From: Streptosporangiaceae bacterium
Lineage (GTDB): Bacteria > Actinomycetota > Actinomycetes > Streptosporangiales > Streptosporangiaceae
Reading direction: 5' to 3'
NCBI GenBank assembly: GCA_030045215.1
Contig: JASIBJ010000506.1
Location: 1 to 5,516 of the forward strand
DNA: 5,516 nucleotides
Shown: one piece after another, positions 1 through 5,516 of the stretch
How the letters are laid out: the number at the start of each line of letters is the position of its first letter
Position numbering within the stretch: position 1 is the first letter of the stretch
The notes under the pieces: model-generated
The model's input: the letters and a program-made list of their open reading frames with translations, nothing else
The model's database searches: none
Told to the model about the DNA's origin: nothing
Translations under genes and position numbers: made by a program

Positions 1-117
1 CGATGGGTTGGTGCACTAGATGTGCTTTGTCCGACTCGGCCAGCCGCTAGGGCAGTCGGCTCGGGATTCCGGTGGCTGGTGGCCGTGGCTGGCGGGAGGC
101 AACCGTAGATTGGCCTT
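1..117. other. Non-coding or unresolved stretch upstream of folP
   Basis: No gene is recognisable here. On the + strand, stops fall at 106-108 (frame 1), 17-19 (frame 2) and 48-50 (frame 3). Any upstream gene entering the window must therefore end at or before one of these. The frame-3 tail ending at 50 and the frame-1 tail ending at 108 both stay open from the window edge. Neither reads like the C-terminus of GTP cyclohydrolase (FolE), a common upstream neighbour in actinobacteria. The first 60 bases are less GC-rich than the genes that follow and lack their third-position G/C bias, which suggests an intergenic leader. No convincing hairpin terminator is seen. Confidence 0.5.
106..111 (+). 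promoter_or_regulatory. Possible -10 element for a leaderless folP transcript
   Basis: TAGATT fits the actinobacterial -10 pattern TANNNT. Its last base is seven positions before the A of the folP ATG at 118, the usual distance to a transcription start, so a transcript could begin at the initiation codon itself. Leaderless mRNAs are common in actinobacteria. No good -35 hexamer is visible at 16-19 bases upstream. The hexamer is short and could occur by chance, so this is a weak call. Confidence 0.2.
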
Positions 118-1083
118 ATGACGGGCGGCGGCGGGGCGGAGACGGGGTGGCCGAGGCCGGGTCCAGGTGCGAACCAGCCGGACCGGGCAAGCCAGCGCCG
201 CCCGGCCGCCTGGCCCCCCGCGCCTGGCCAGCCAAACCAGCCGCGCTGCCTGGTCATGGGCGTCGTCAACGTCACACCCGACTCGTTCTCGGATGGCGGC
301 GCGTGGCTGCAGCCAGCCGCCGCCATCGCGCACGGCCTGGAGCTCGCCGGGCAGGGAGCGGACATCATCGACGTCGGCGGCGAGTCGACGAGGCCAGGTG
401 CCCAGCGAGTTCCGATGGCCGAGGAACTCGACCGGGTGATGCCGGTGATCGCCGCCTTGGCTGCCGCAGGCAGCTACGTGAGCGTTGACACCATGCGAGC
501 GGAGGTCGCCGGCCTGGCCCTGCAGGCAGGTGCCAGCATGGTCAACGACGTCAGTGGTGGCCTCGCCGACCCTGACATGGCCGGTGTCGTGGCCGCGGCC
601 GGCGTGCCGTACATCATGAACCACTGGCGCGGTCATAGCTCGGACATGTACGGGCCGGCCACCTACGCCGATGTCGTCACCGAGGTCAGGGACGAACTCG
701 CGCTCCGGGTGAAGGCCGCGGTGGCGGCCGGGGTGGACCCCGCCCAGATAGTCGTTGACCCCGGTCTCGGGTTCGCCAAGCGACCCGAGCACAACTGGGC
801 CCTGCTGGGCAGCCTCGATCGGATCGGCTCCCTGCCCGGCCTCGAGACCCGCTTCCCGGTCCTGGTCGCCGCATCGCGCAAGCGATTCATCGGCAGGTTG
901 CTCGCGGGACCGGACGGCGAGCCGCGGTCGTTTGTCGGCAGCGATGACGCCACGATCGCGATCACCGCGCTGGCCGCAGCAGCCGGTGCCTGGTGCGTCC
1001 GGGTTCACGTGGTACCGGGCAACATGGACGCCGTGCGGGTGGCCGCCCGCTGGCGGCAGACGGATCCGGCAGGCAGCAGATGA
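118..1083 (+). CDS. folP: Dihydropteroate synthase (DHPS), FolP1-type
   Basis: This cytoplasmic enzyme condenses 6-hydroxymethyl-7,8-dihydropterin diphosphate with p-aminobenzoate to form 7,8-dihydropteroate. It is the sulfonamide target. The product is 321 aa with a TIM-barrel DHPS domain from about residue 43. Visible motifs are NVTPDSFSDGG (51-61, loop 1), DVGGESTRPGA (85-95, loop 2, with T91 and R92), the Asp of VDT (124), the Asn of VNDVSGG (143), DPGLGFAK (214-221), SRKRFIG (253-259, with the pterin-site Lys 255) and RVH (295-297). All family catalytic and binding positions appear intact. Residues 1-44 are a Pro/Gly-rich extension without recognisable structure. ATG 118 is chosen because an in-frame TAG lies at 106-108 and the next in-frame ATG (256) falls inside the conserved first strand. 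GGGAGG at 94-99 is too far away (18 nt) to be a normal ribosome site. The stop overlaps the folB start as ATGA. Its position beside folB/folK supports the true DHPS rather than the FolP2 paralogue. Confidence 0.95.
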   Translation: MTGGGGAETGWPRPGPGANQPDRASQRRPAAWPPAPGQPNQPRCLVMGVVNVTPDSFSDGGAWLQPAAAIAHGLELAGQGADIIDVGGESTRPGAQRVPMAEELDRVMPVIAALAAAGSYVSVDTMRAEVAGLALQAGASMVNDVSGGLADPDMAGVVAAAGVPYIMNHWRGHSSDMYGPATYADVVTEVRDELALRVKAAVAAGVDPAQIVVDPGLGFAKRPEHNWALLGSLDRIGSLPGLETRFPVLVAASRKRFIGRLLAGPDGEPRSFVGSDDATIAITALAAAAGAWCVRVHVVPGNMDAVRVAARWRQTDPAGSR

Positions 1084-2009
1084 CGCTTGACCGCATCGCC
1101 ATCACCGGGCTGCGTGCGCGCGGCAGGCACGGCGTGTACGAGGATGAGCGGGCCGCTGGCCAGGAGTTCCTGGTCGATGCCACCCTCTGGGTCGACATCG
1201 CCGAGGCCGCGGCAGCAGACGACCTGACGAAGACCGCCGACTACGGCGTCATCGCCGGGCGACTCGCCCAGATCGTCGCCGGCGAACCGGTCGCCCTGAT
1301 CGAGACGCTGGCCAGCCGCCTGGCGGTTGCCTGCCTGGCGGACGAGGCGGTGCGCGAGGTGGAGATAACGGTGCACAAGCCGCAGGCACCGGTTGGGGTG
1401 CCGGTCTCCGACATCTCCATAACCGTCCGCCGGAGCCGGGAATTGAGCCAACTGCGAAGCACCGCGGTGCCGGATAACGGGCCGGGTCGGCCGGTCGTGA
1501 TTGCGCTCGGCAGCAACCTGGGCGACCGGCTGGCTAATCTGCAGCAGGGACTGTCCGCCCTGTGCGGGGCCGGCCTGGACTGCGAGGCGGTTTCCGCGGT
1601 GTACCAGACCGCCCCGGTCGGTGGTCCGGCTCAAGACGACTTCCTGAACGCCGTCCTGCTGGCGCGTACGTCGCTGTCCCCCGACCAGCTTCTCCTCCGC
1701 TGCCAGCGCGCTGAGGATGCACTCGGACGGGTCAGGACGGTCCGCTGGGGGCCGAGGACACTAGACGTCGACATCATCACCTATGGGCAGGAAGTCGGCA
1801 ATGAGCCCGGCCTGATCCTGCCGCATCCGCGGGCGCACGAACGCGCGTTCGTGCTCGCGCCGTGGCTGGACGTCGACCCCGCCGCATGCCTGCCCGGCCA
1901 CGGCCTCGTTCGCGACCTGCTGGCGGCGGTCGGCGACGATGGCGTGCGGCGGATGCCGGCGATGCGGCTAGTCTTGCCAGTAGAGGAGGCGGACATCTCG
2001 TGCGGATGA
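1080..2009 (+). CDS. folBK: Bifunctional dihydroneopterin aldolase / HPPK (FolB-FolK fusion)
   Basis: A single 309-aa frame carries two consecutive folate enzymes. The N-terminal part (about 1-117) is dihydroneopterin aldolase, which cleaves dihydroneopterin to 6-hydroxymethyl-dihydropterin and glycolaldehyde. It shows GRHGVYEDER (15-24, catalytic Glu21), TADYG (Tyr55), IETLA (Glu75, pterin anchor) and HKPQAPV (Lys100, the catalytic Lys position of the family). A linker of about 20 residues follows (118-137). The C-terminal part (about 138-300) is 6-hydroxymethyl-dihydropterin pyrophosphokinase. It shows ALGSNLGD (142-149), VYQTAPVG (174-181), RWGPRTLDVDI (222-232, with Mg-binding Asp229 and Asp231) and LPHPRAHERAFVLAP (247-261). 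The ATG at 1080 forms an ATGA overlap with folP and has a weak AGG six bases upstream. The frame stays open upstream to 993, but that part is folP read in another frame. In-frame GTG codons at 1467 and 1497 could start a separate FolK, but neither has a Shine-Dalgarno. FolB-FolK fusions are known elsewhere, for example pneumococcal SulD. Confidence 0.93.
   Translation: MTLDRIAITGLRARGRHGVYEDERAAGQEFLVDATLWVDIAEAAAADDLTKTADYGVIAGRLAQIVAGEPVALIETLASRLAVACLADEAVREVEITVHKPQAPVGVPVSDISITVRRSRELSQLRSTAVPDNGPGRPVVIALGSNLGDRLANLQQGLSALCGAGLDCEAVSAVYQTAPVGGPAQDDFLNAVLLARTSLSPDQLLLRCQRAEDALGRVRTVRWGPRTLDVDIITYGQEVGNEPGLILPHPRAHERAFVLAPWLDVDPAACLPGHGLVRDLLAAVGDDGVRRMPAMRLVLPVEEADISCG
1983..1989 (+). promoter_or_regulatory. 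Ribosome binding site deciding the DUF3180 start
   Basis: GAGGAGG is the strongest Shine-Dalgarno-like sequence in the window and lies inside the end of folBK. It is 10 nt before GTG 2000 and 16 nt before ATG 2006. The spacing favours the GTG as the start of the DUF3180 gene, giving a 10-base overlap with folBK rather than the ATGA overlap at 2006-2009. Confidence 0.6.
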
Positions 2010-2491
2010 CCCGGCCGGGCACGCTCGCGGGCATCTTCGCCATATGCGCGGTCGCAGCCTGGCTCGCCGTCCGGGAGACGTTTGCGAGCCTGCCGCTGCT
2101 TCCGATCTCGACGATCCCGGTGCTGCTCGCGCTCGCCCTGGGCGAGACGTTCGTGGCTCGGTATGTCCGCAACCGCCTGGCCGGCCGCGGGTCGGCCAAG
2201 CCCTTGGCGCCGATCGCCGTGGCGCGGCTGGTGGCGCTGGCCAAGGCGAGTTCGGCGGCGGCCGCCGCCATCGGTGGCCTGAGCGCGGGATTCCTCGTCT
2301 ACGTGCTGGGGTCACTGGACAAGACAATCCCGGCCCGCGACGCCCGGGTGGCCGGGATTACCGTTGCTTGCGCTGCCGCACTGGTCGCGGCCGCGCTTTA
2401 CCTCGAGCGCTGTTGCCGGGCGCCCAAGCCGCCCGACGACGACAACGACGACGACAAGTCCTACTTCGACCGGTGGTCGTGGCATCAGTGA
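2000..2491 (+). CDS. DUF3180 family membrane protein
   Basis: A 163-aa hydrophobic protein of unknown function, recognised as DUF3180 from its sequence pattern and its place directly after folK, where actinobacterial genomes often carry it. Four likely transmembrane segments lie at about residues 8-24, 34-54, 84-104 and 115-134. The most characteristic stretch is PLAPIAVARLVALAKASS (68-85), between the second and third segments. Next to it is a basic loop (RYVRNRLAGRG, 54-64), probably cytoplasmic. LYLERCCRAPKPP (133-145) resembles the family's conserved end. It is followed by an acidic tail, DDDNDDDK (146-153), then aromatic residues. The start is GTG 2000, preceded by a good ribosome site. 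ATG 2006 is the alternative. No biochemical role is established from sequence. Its persistent position among folate and pantothenate genes suggests co-expression rather than proving a part in those pathways. Confidence 0.85.
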   Translation: MRMTRPGTLAGIFAICAVAAWLAVRETFASLPLLPISTIPVLLALALGETFVARYVRNRLAGRGSAKPLAPIAVARLVALAKASSAAAAAIGGLSAGFLVYVLGSLDKTIPARDARVAGITVACAAALVAAALYLERCCRAPKPPDDDNDDDKSYFDRWSWHQ

Positions 2492-2494
2492 GAC

Positions 2495-2500
2495 GAGAGG
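2495..2500 (+). promoter_or_regulatory. Ribosome binding site of the VOC gene
   Basis: GAGAGG lies in the 19-nt gap after the DUF3180 stop, 10 nt before GTG 2511 and 22 nt before ATG 2523. It therefore points to the GTG as start. Confidence 0.45.
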
Positions 2501-2510
2501 CCAGTTGCAA

Positions 2511-2873
2511 GTGATCACCAGCATGCACTCGATCATCTACGCCAGCGATGCCGAGCAGGCGCGCGCCTTCTTCCGGGACGTTCTCAACCTGCCCGCCGTG
2601 GACGCGCACGACGGATGGCTGATCTTCAAACTGCCACCGTCCGAGCTCGCCGTGCACCCTGAGTCCGGCCCGCAAGCACCGAGCGGGCGGCATGAGCTGT
2701 ACCTCATGTGCGATGACATCACCCAGACAGTGAACGATCTGACCGCCCGCGGAGTGGAGTTCACCTCGCCGGTGACCAAGACCGGATTCGGCCTGCTCAC
2801 ATCGATCCGGATACCTGGCGCGGGCGAGATCGGGCTGTATGAGCCGAGGCATCGGACGGCTTATGACCTCTGA
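2511..2873 (+). CDS. VOC/glyoxalase-like small protein
   Basis: The product is 120 aa, the size of a single-module pair in the vicinal-oxygen-chelate (glyoxalase/bleomycin-resistance/dioxygenase) superfamily. The first beta-alpha-beta-beta-beta half runs from HSIIYASDAEQARAFFRDVL (6-25) to GWLIFKLPPSELAVHP (35-50). The second runs from HELYLMCDDI (61-70) through LTARGVEF (77-84) to GEIGLYEPRHRTAYDL (105-120). The ending LYxPRHxTAYDL and the LMCDDI motif are typical of an actinobacterial VOC group of unknown substrate. His6, His49 or His61 and Glu111 could supply metal ligands, but the set cannot be fixed by eye. GTG 2511 is preferred because of its ribosome site. ATG 2523 would drop four residues. 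It sits in a gap of the operon and overlaps the next gene by 11 bases. Its base composition looks somewhat less GC-rich than its neighbours. Substrate and link to cofactor synthesis are unknown; do not read it as glyoxalase I. Confidence 0.85.
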   Translation: MITSMHSIIYASDAEQARAFFRDVLNLPAVDAHDGWLIFKLPPSELAVHPESGPQAPSGRHELYLMCDDITQTVNDLTARGVEFTSPVTKTGFGLLTSIRIPGAGEIGLYEPRHRTAYDL

Positions 2874-3768
2874 GGCCTCATCGGGGCATGTGCACCCGGC
2901 CCAGCTGCGCGTCGGCGTGGTCGGCGCTGGCCGGGTCGGGACCGCGTTCGCCACGGCGCTGAGCCGTGCCGGGCACCGGGTAGTCGCCGCCTCCGCGGTC
3001 TCCCAGGAATCCCGCCGGCGGGTAGCGCGGTTTCTGCCTGGTACTCCGATCCGCCAGCCGGCCGAGGTGCTCGAGACGGCGGACCTCGTGCTCCTGACCG
3101 TCCCCGACGATGCGCTCGGCGGGCTTGTGTCCGGGCTCGCCGCCACCGGCGCGCCGCTCGCTGGGCGCATGATCGCGCACACCAGCGGCAGGCATGGCCT
3201 GGCCGTGCTGGAGCCCGCGACCAGGCTCGGCGCGCTCCCGCTGGCGCTCCACCCCGTGATGACGTTCACCGGACGGCCGGACGACGTGGACAGGATGGCG
3301 GGCATCTCCTTCGGGGTCACCGCGCCGCAGGCATTGCGACCGGTCGCCGAGGTCCTGGTGGTCGAGATGGGCGCGGAACCGGTGTTCATCGAGGAGGAGT
3401 ACCGCGGGCTCTACCACGCGGCCCTCGCAGGCGCGGCCAACCACCTCGTGACCCAGGTCGTGCAGGCCTGCGACCTGCTGGCCAAGGCCGGCGTTGCGCA
3501 GCCCGCGAGGATGCTGGGCCCGCTGCTGTCGGCCGCGCTCGACAACGCGCTGCGCCTGGGAGACGCCGCCCTCACCGGCCCGGTGGCTCGCGGCGACGCC
3601 GAGACTGTGGCCACTCACGTCTCCGTCCTGCGCGACGCGGCGCCTGAGGCTCTCCCCTCCTACCTGGCGCTAGCCAGGCTCACGGCCAGCCGGGCGATGG
3701 CCTCAGGCATGCTGTCCGCGCCCGATGCCCGGCGGCTGCTTGACGTCCTGGCCGAGGTGCCGCGATGA
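2863..3768 (+). CDS. Rossmann-fold / DUF2520 dehydrogenase-like protein
   Basis: The product is 301 aa, a full-length member of the Rossmann-like plus DUF2520 family commonly found just before panC in actinobacteria. The N-terminal NAD(P)-binding domain begins LRVGVVGAGRVGTAFA (15-30), with the dinucleotide loop GAGRVG at 21-26. The second strand ends near residue 46, and VLLTVPDDAL (76-85) matches the later nucleotide-contacting turn. IAHTSGRHG (104-112) and LALHPVMTFTG (127-137) are conserved family segments and probably line the active site. The helical DUF2520 half holds YHAALAGAANHLV (184-196) and LTGPVARGD (237-245). It resembles ketopantoate reductases and 6-phosphogluconate dehydrogenase-like enzymes in overall plan. 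ATG 2863 overlaps the VOC gene by 11 bases. ATG 2839 (8 residues longer, 35-base overlap) and GTG 2890 are alternatives. The stop overlaps panC as ATGA. Reduction of ketopantoate is a plausible but unproven role. Confidence 0.88.
   Translation: MTSEASSGHVHPAQLRVGVVGAGRVGTAFATALSRAGHRVVAASAVSQESRRRVARFLPGTPIRQPAEVLETADLVLLTVPDDALGGLVSGLAATGAPLAGRMIAHTSGRHGLAVLEPATRLGALPLALHPVMTFTGRPDDVDRMAGISFGVTAPQALRPVAEVLVVEMGAEPVFIEEEYRGLYHAALAGAANHLVTQVVQACDLLAKAGVAQPARMLGPLLSAALDNALRLGDAALTGPVARGDAETVATHVSVLRDAAPEALPSYLALARLTASRAMASGMLSAPDARRLLDVLAEVPR
3754..3759 (+). promoter_or_regulatory. Ribosome binding site of panC
   Basis: GAGGTG lies within the last codons of the DUF2520 gene, five bases before ATG 3765. 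It supports that ATG as the panC start and a coupled ATGA junction. Confidence 0.5.
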
Positions 3769-4655
3769 CCGCGGTGAGTGCGCCGCCGATCCCGATGCTG
3801 GCCAGGACGCGGGCGGGGATTGCGACGGTCCGTGCGGCGCTGACCGGGCCGGTAGTGCTGGTGCCGACGATGGGCGCGATGCACGACGGCCATCGCTCCC
3901 CCCTGCGGCTCGCGCGCGAACTGGCTGGCCCGGCCGGGAGCGTGCTGGTCTCGATTTTCGTCAACCCGCTGCAGTTCGGGCCGAAGGAAGACTTCGACCA
4001 GTATCCGCGCACGCTCGAGCACGACCTGGCCATCTGCGCCCAAGAAGGCGTCCAGGCGGTTTTCGCGCCCTCGCCGCGGGTCATGTACCCGGCCGAGCCG
4101 ACCGTCACGGTCTGCCCTGGCGACCTCGGTCAGATGCTGGAGGGCAAGTCGCGGCCCGGCTTCTTCGAGGGCGTGCTGACCGTCGTGCTGAAGCTGTTCC
4201 AGCTGACCCAGCCGGACGCCGCAGTGTTCGGCGAGAAGGACGCGCAGCAGCTGGCGTTGATCCGGCAGATGGTCGCCGACTTTGATCTGGGCGTGCAGAT
4301 TGCCGCCGCGCCGCTGCTTCGCGATCCGGACGGCCTGGCCGCGTCGAGCCGCAACAGCTACCTGACAGCGCAGGAACGGGTCAGCGCGCTTGCCCTGTAC
4401 CGGGCGCTGAGCGCAGGGAGGACAGCCGGTCCGGAAGGCGCGGCTCGCGTGCTCGCCGTGGCCCGCGCGGTTCTGGCGGCCGCCGCGGCCGCCGCGCCGC
4501 CGGTGCTGCTCGATTACCTGGTGCTCGCCGAGCCCGAGAGCCTGGCCGCGGTCGGCCAGGGATACGCCGGTCCGGCACTCCTGCTGGTCGCCGCCAAGGT
4601 CGGCACGACCAGGCTGATCGACAACATGGAGATCATGGTGGGTGAATCGCGGTGA
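3765..4655 (+). CDS. panC: Pantothenate synthetase (pantoate--beta-alanine ligase)
   Basis: This cytoplasmic enzyme joins pantoate and beta-alanine at the cost of ATP (AMP + PPi) to make pantothenate, the CoA precursor. The product is 296 aa, the usual family length. The HIGH-type nucleotide motif is [11 protein letters not shown] (33-43, His40 and His43). The pantoate site shows [21 protein letters not shown] (62-82, split here as VSIF, then Asn67, Gln70 and Tyr80). FGEKDAQQL (155-163) supplies Lys158 and Gln162, and the KMSKS-like element is SSRN (194-197, Arg196). Numbering runs two or three behind the M. tuberculosis enzyme. Two odd residues stand out. Pro46 follows GHRS where most homologues have Leu or a similar residue. 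Ala160 replaces the usual aromatic of GEKDxQQL. Neither is a catalytic position, so activity is expected. An alanine run (238-244) lies in the C-terminal domain. The gene overlaps both neighbours by four bases. The ATG at 3765 has a good ribosome site. Confidence 0.95.
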   Translation: MTAVSAPPIPMLARTRAGIATVRAALTGPVVLVPTMGAMHDGHRSPLRLARELAGPAGSVLVSIFVNPLQFGPKEDFDQYPRTLEHDLAICAQEGVQAVFAPSPRVMYPAEPTVTVCPGDLGQMLEGKSRPGFFEGVLTVVLKLFQLTQPDAAVFGEKDAQQLALIRQMVADFDLGVQIAAAPLLRDPDGLAASSRNSYLTAQERVSALALYRALSAGRTAGPEGAARVLAVARAVLAAAAAAAPPVLLDYLVLAEPESLAAVGQGYAGPALLLVAAKVGTTRLIDNMEIMVGESR

Positions 4656-5516
4656 TAAGTGGCCGGATGCTCGCGCCGCCACCTGGCTGGCGACGGGACG
4701 CGGACGTGGTCGTGGTCGGATCCGGCGTGGCTGGCGTCACGACGGTGCTCGCCATCCGCAGGACACTGCCGGACGCGCGGGTCCTGCTCGTGACGAAGTC
4801 GGAGCTTGACGACGGCTCGACGCGCTGGGCGCAGGGAGGCATCGCCGCGGCGCTCGGGCCGGGTGACACGCCCGAGCAGCACCTCGCCGACACCCTGACG
4901 GCGGGCGCGGGCGTCTGTGACGAGCGTGCGGTCCGGGCGCTGGTGACCGAGGGCCCGGACGCGGTCAGGCGGCTGATCGCGCTCGGCGCTGAATTCGACC
5001 GTGAGCCATCCGGGCCGCTGGCGCTGACCAGGGAGGGCGGTCACCTGCGCCGCCGGGTAGCGCACGCTGGCGGCGACGCGACCGGAGCCGAGATCTCGCG
5101 GGCACTCCTGGCCGCACTGGCCGACGCGCAGGCCAGCGCGGGCTTGGAGGTAATAGAGCATGCGCTCGCGATCGACCTCCTCCGCGCGGCCGACGGCCGC
5201 GCCGCCGGGATCACCCTGCATGTGCTTGGCGAGGGCGAGCAGGACGGCGTGGGTGCCGTGCACGCGCGGGCTGTTGTACTCGCAACCGGCGGATTCGGCC
5301 AGGTCTACTCGGCTACCACCAACCCGCGCGTCTCCACCGGAGACGGGCTCGCGCTTGCCCTGCGCGCCGGCGCGCGGGCAGCCGACCTGGAATTCATCCA
5401 GTTCCATCCGACCGTCCTGTGGCTCGGCCCGAGTTCTCACGGTCGGCAGCCGCTGATCTCCGAGGCCGTGCGGGGCGAGGGCGCGTTCCTCGTGGATGGC
5501 GCCGGCCGGCGGTTCA
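4652..5516 (+). CDS. nadB: L-aspartate oxidase, partial (runs off the right edge)
   Basis: This FAD enzyme oxidises L-aspartate to iminoaspartate, which NadA condenses with dihydroxyacetone phosphate to quinolinate, the first steps of NAD synthesis. The visible 288 residues are roughly the first half of a protein normally near 530-570 aa; the frame is open to the end of the window. The FAD-binding start is [11 protein letters not shown] (18-28). [12 protein letters not shown] (57-68) is a second flavin-contacting stretch. LTREGGH (125-131) carries the substrate-site Glu128, followed by [14 protein letters not shown] (135-148). Then come [12 protein letters not shown] (208-219), EFIQFHPT (247-254, His252) and [11 protein letters not shown] (270-280, Arg274). 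These match the E. coli active-site Glu121, His244 and Arg290. GTG 4652 makes a GTGA overlap with panC and has GGTGGGTGA six bases upstream. ATG 4667 (residue 6) is a possible alternative. The conserved TREGGH and RGEGA segments support NadB over succinate dehydrogenase or fumarate reductase. nadC may follow. Confidence 0.95.
   Translation, partial: MISGRMLAPPPGWRRDADVVVVGSGVAGVTTVLAIRRTLPDARVLLVTKSELDDGSTRWAQGGIAAALGPGDTPEQHLADTLTAGAGVCDERAVRALVTEGPDAVRRLIALGAEFDREPSGPLALTREGGHLRRRVAHAGGDATGAEISRALLAALADAQASAGLEVIEHALAIDLLRAADGRAAGITLHVLGEGEQDGVGAVHARAVVLATGGFGQVYSATTNPRVSTGDGLALALRAGARAADLEFIQFHPTVLWLGPSSHGRQPLISEAVRGEGAFLVDGAGRRF

Noticed and set aside
20..121. 33-codon + strand frame ending in an ATGA overlap with folP
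   Set aside because: The overlap is suggestive and would fit a coupled leader peptide, but the product has no family match, the early codons lack third-position G/C bias, and no ribosome site precedes it.
16..1008. Long reverse-strand open frame opposite folP
   Set aside because: Its predicted protein is rich in Gly, Arg, Pro and His with no family motif, and the opposite strand encodes an intact DHPS. Such antisense frames are routine at this GC content.
993..1079. Upstream in-frame extension of folBK
   Set aside because: The extra 29 residues are folP codons read in another frame. The family N-terminus and the ATGA junction both place the start at 1080.
2364..2510. N-terminal extension of the VOC gene into the DUF3180 gene
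   Set aside because: The added residues are a Thr/Arg-rich shadow of the acidic DUF3180 tail, and the VOC fold begins only near position 2520.
4475..4493. GC-only repeat with palindromic pieces (GGCGGCCGCC and GCGGCCGC), a possible hairpin or terminator
   Set aside because: It encodes an in-frame alanine run inside panC, has no U-tract, and is explained by alternating GCC/GCG codons.
3660..4682. Long reverse-strand open frame opposite panC, and a similar one at 4514-5440 opposite nadB
   Set aside because: Composition is low-complexity Arg/Gly/Ala with no domain. Both are fully opposite well-conserved coding sequence.
1..5516. Search for mobile elements, CRISPR, tRNA or rRNA genes, riboswitches and defence genes
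   Set aside because: No direct-repeat array, terminal inverted repeats, transposase motif or structured-RNA signature was seen. Coding sequence fills nearly all of 118-5516.

Overview
The window is about 70% G+C with strongly G/C-biased third codon positions. All seven recognisable genes lie on the + strand and are packed head to tail. Gene content and order match the folate–pantothenate–NAD cofactor cluster of high-GC Actinomycetota (a Streptosporangiales/Frankia-like actinomycete would fit). Nothing here fixes a genus.

Layout: 1-117 is a short stretch with no recognisable gene. Then come folP (118-1083, dihydropteroate synthase), a fused folB-folK (1080-2009, dihydroneopterin aldolase plus HPPK), a DUF3180 membrane protein (2000-2491), a small VOC/glyoxalase-like protein (2511-2873), a Rossmann/DUF2520 dehydrogenase-like protein (2863-3768), panC (3765-4655, pantothenate synthetase) and nadB (4652 to beyond the window edge, L-aspartate oxidase, 288 residues visible). 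Six junctions separate the seven genes. Five are short overlaps, three of them the 4-base ATGA/GTGA type. The remaining gap is 19 nt. No internal terminator is apparent, so this reads as one operon with translational coupling.

How the genes work together: FolB, FolK and FolP are consecutive steps from dihydroneopterin to dihydropteroate. The GTP cyclohydrolase step (FolE) is not visible. PanC condenses pantoate with beta-alanine to make pantothenate for CoA. The adjacent DUF2520 protein is a candidate for a pantothenate-linked reductase, but that is inference. NadB begins NAD synthesis from aspartate. Aspartate is also the precursor of beta-alanine, but panD is not between panC and nadB. The roles of DUF3180 and the VOC protein are unknown.

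This is mostly a conserved housekeeping locus. I see no mobile element, CRISPR array, RNA gene or defence system. The points worth a second look are the FolB-FolK fusion, the VOC gene inside the operon, the DUF2520 protein beside panC, two substitutions in PanC motifs, and a possible leaderless start for folP.
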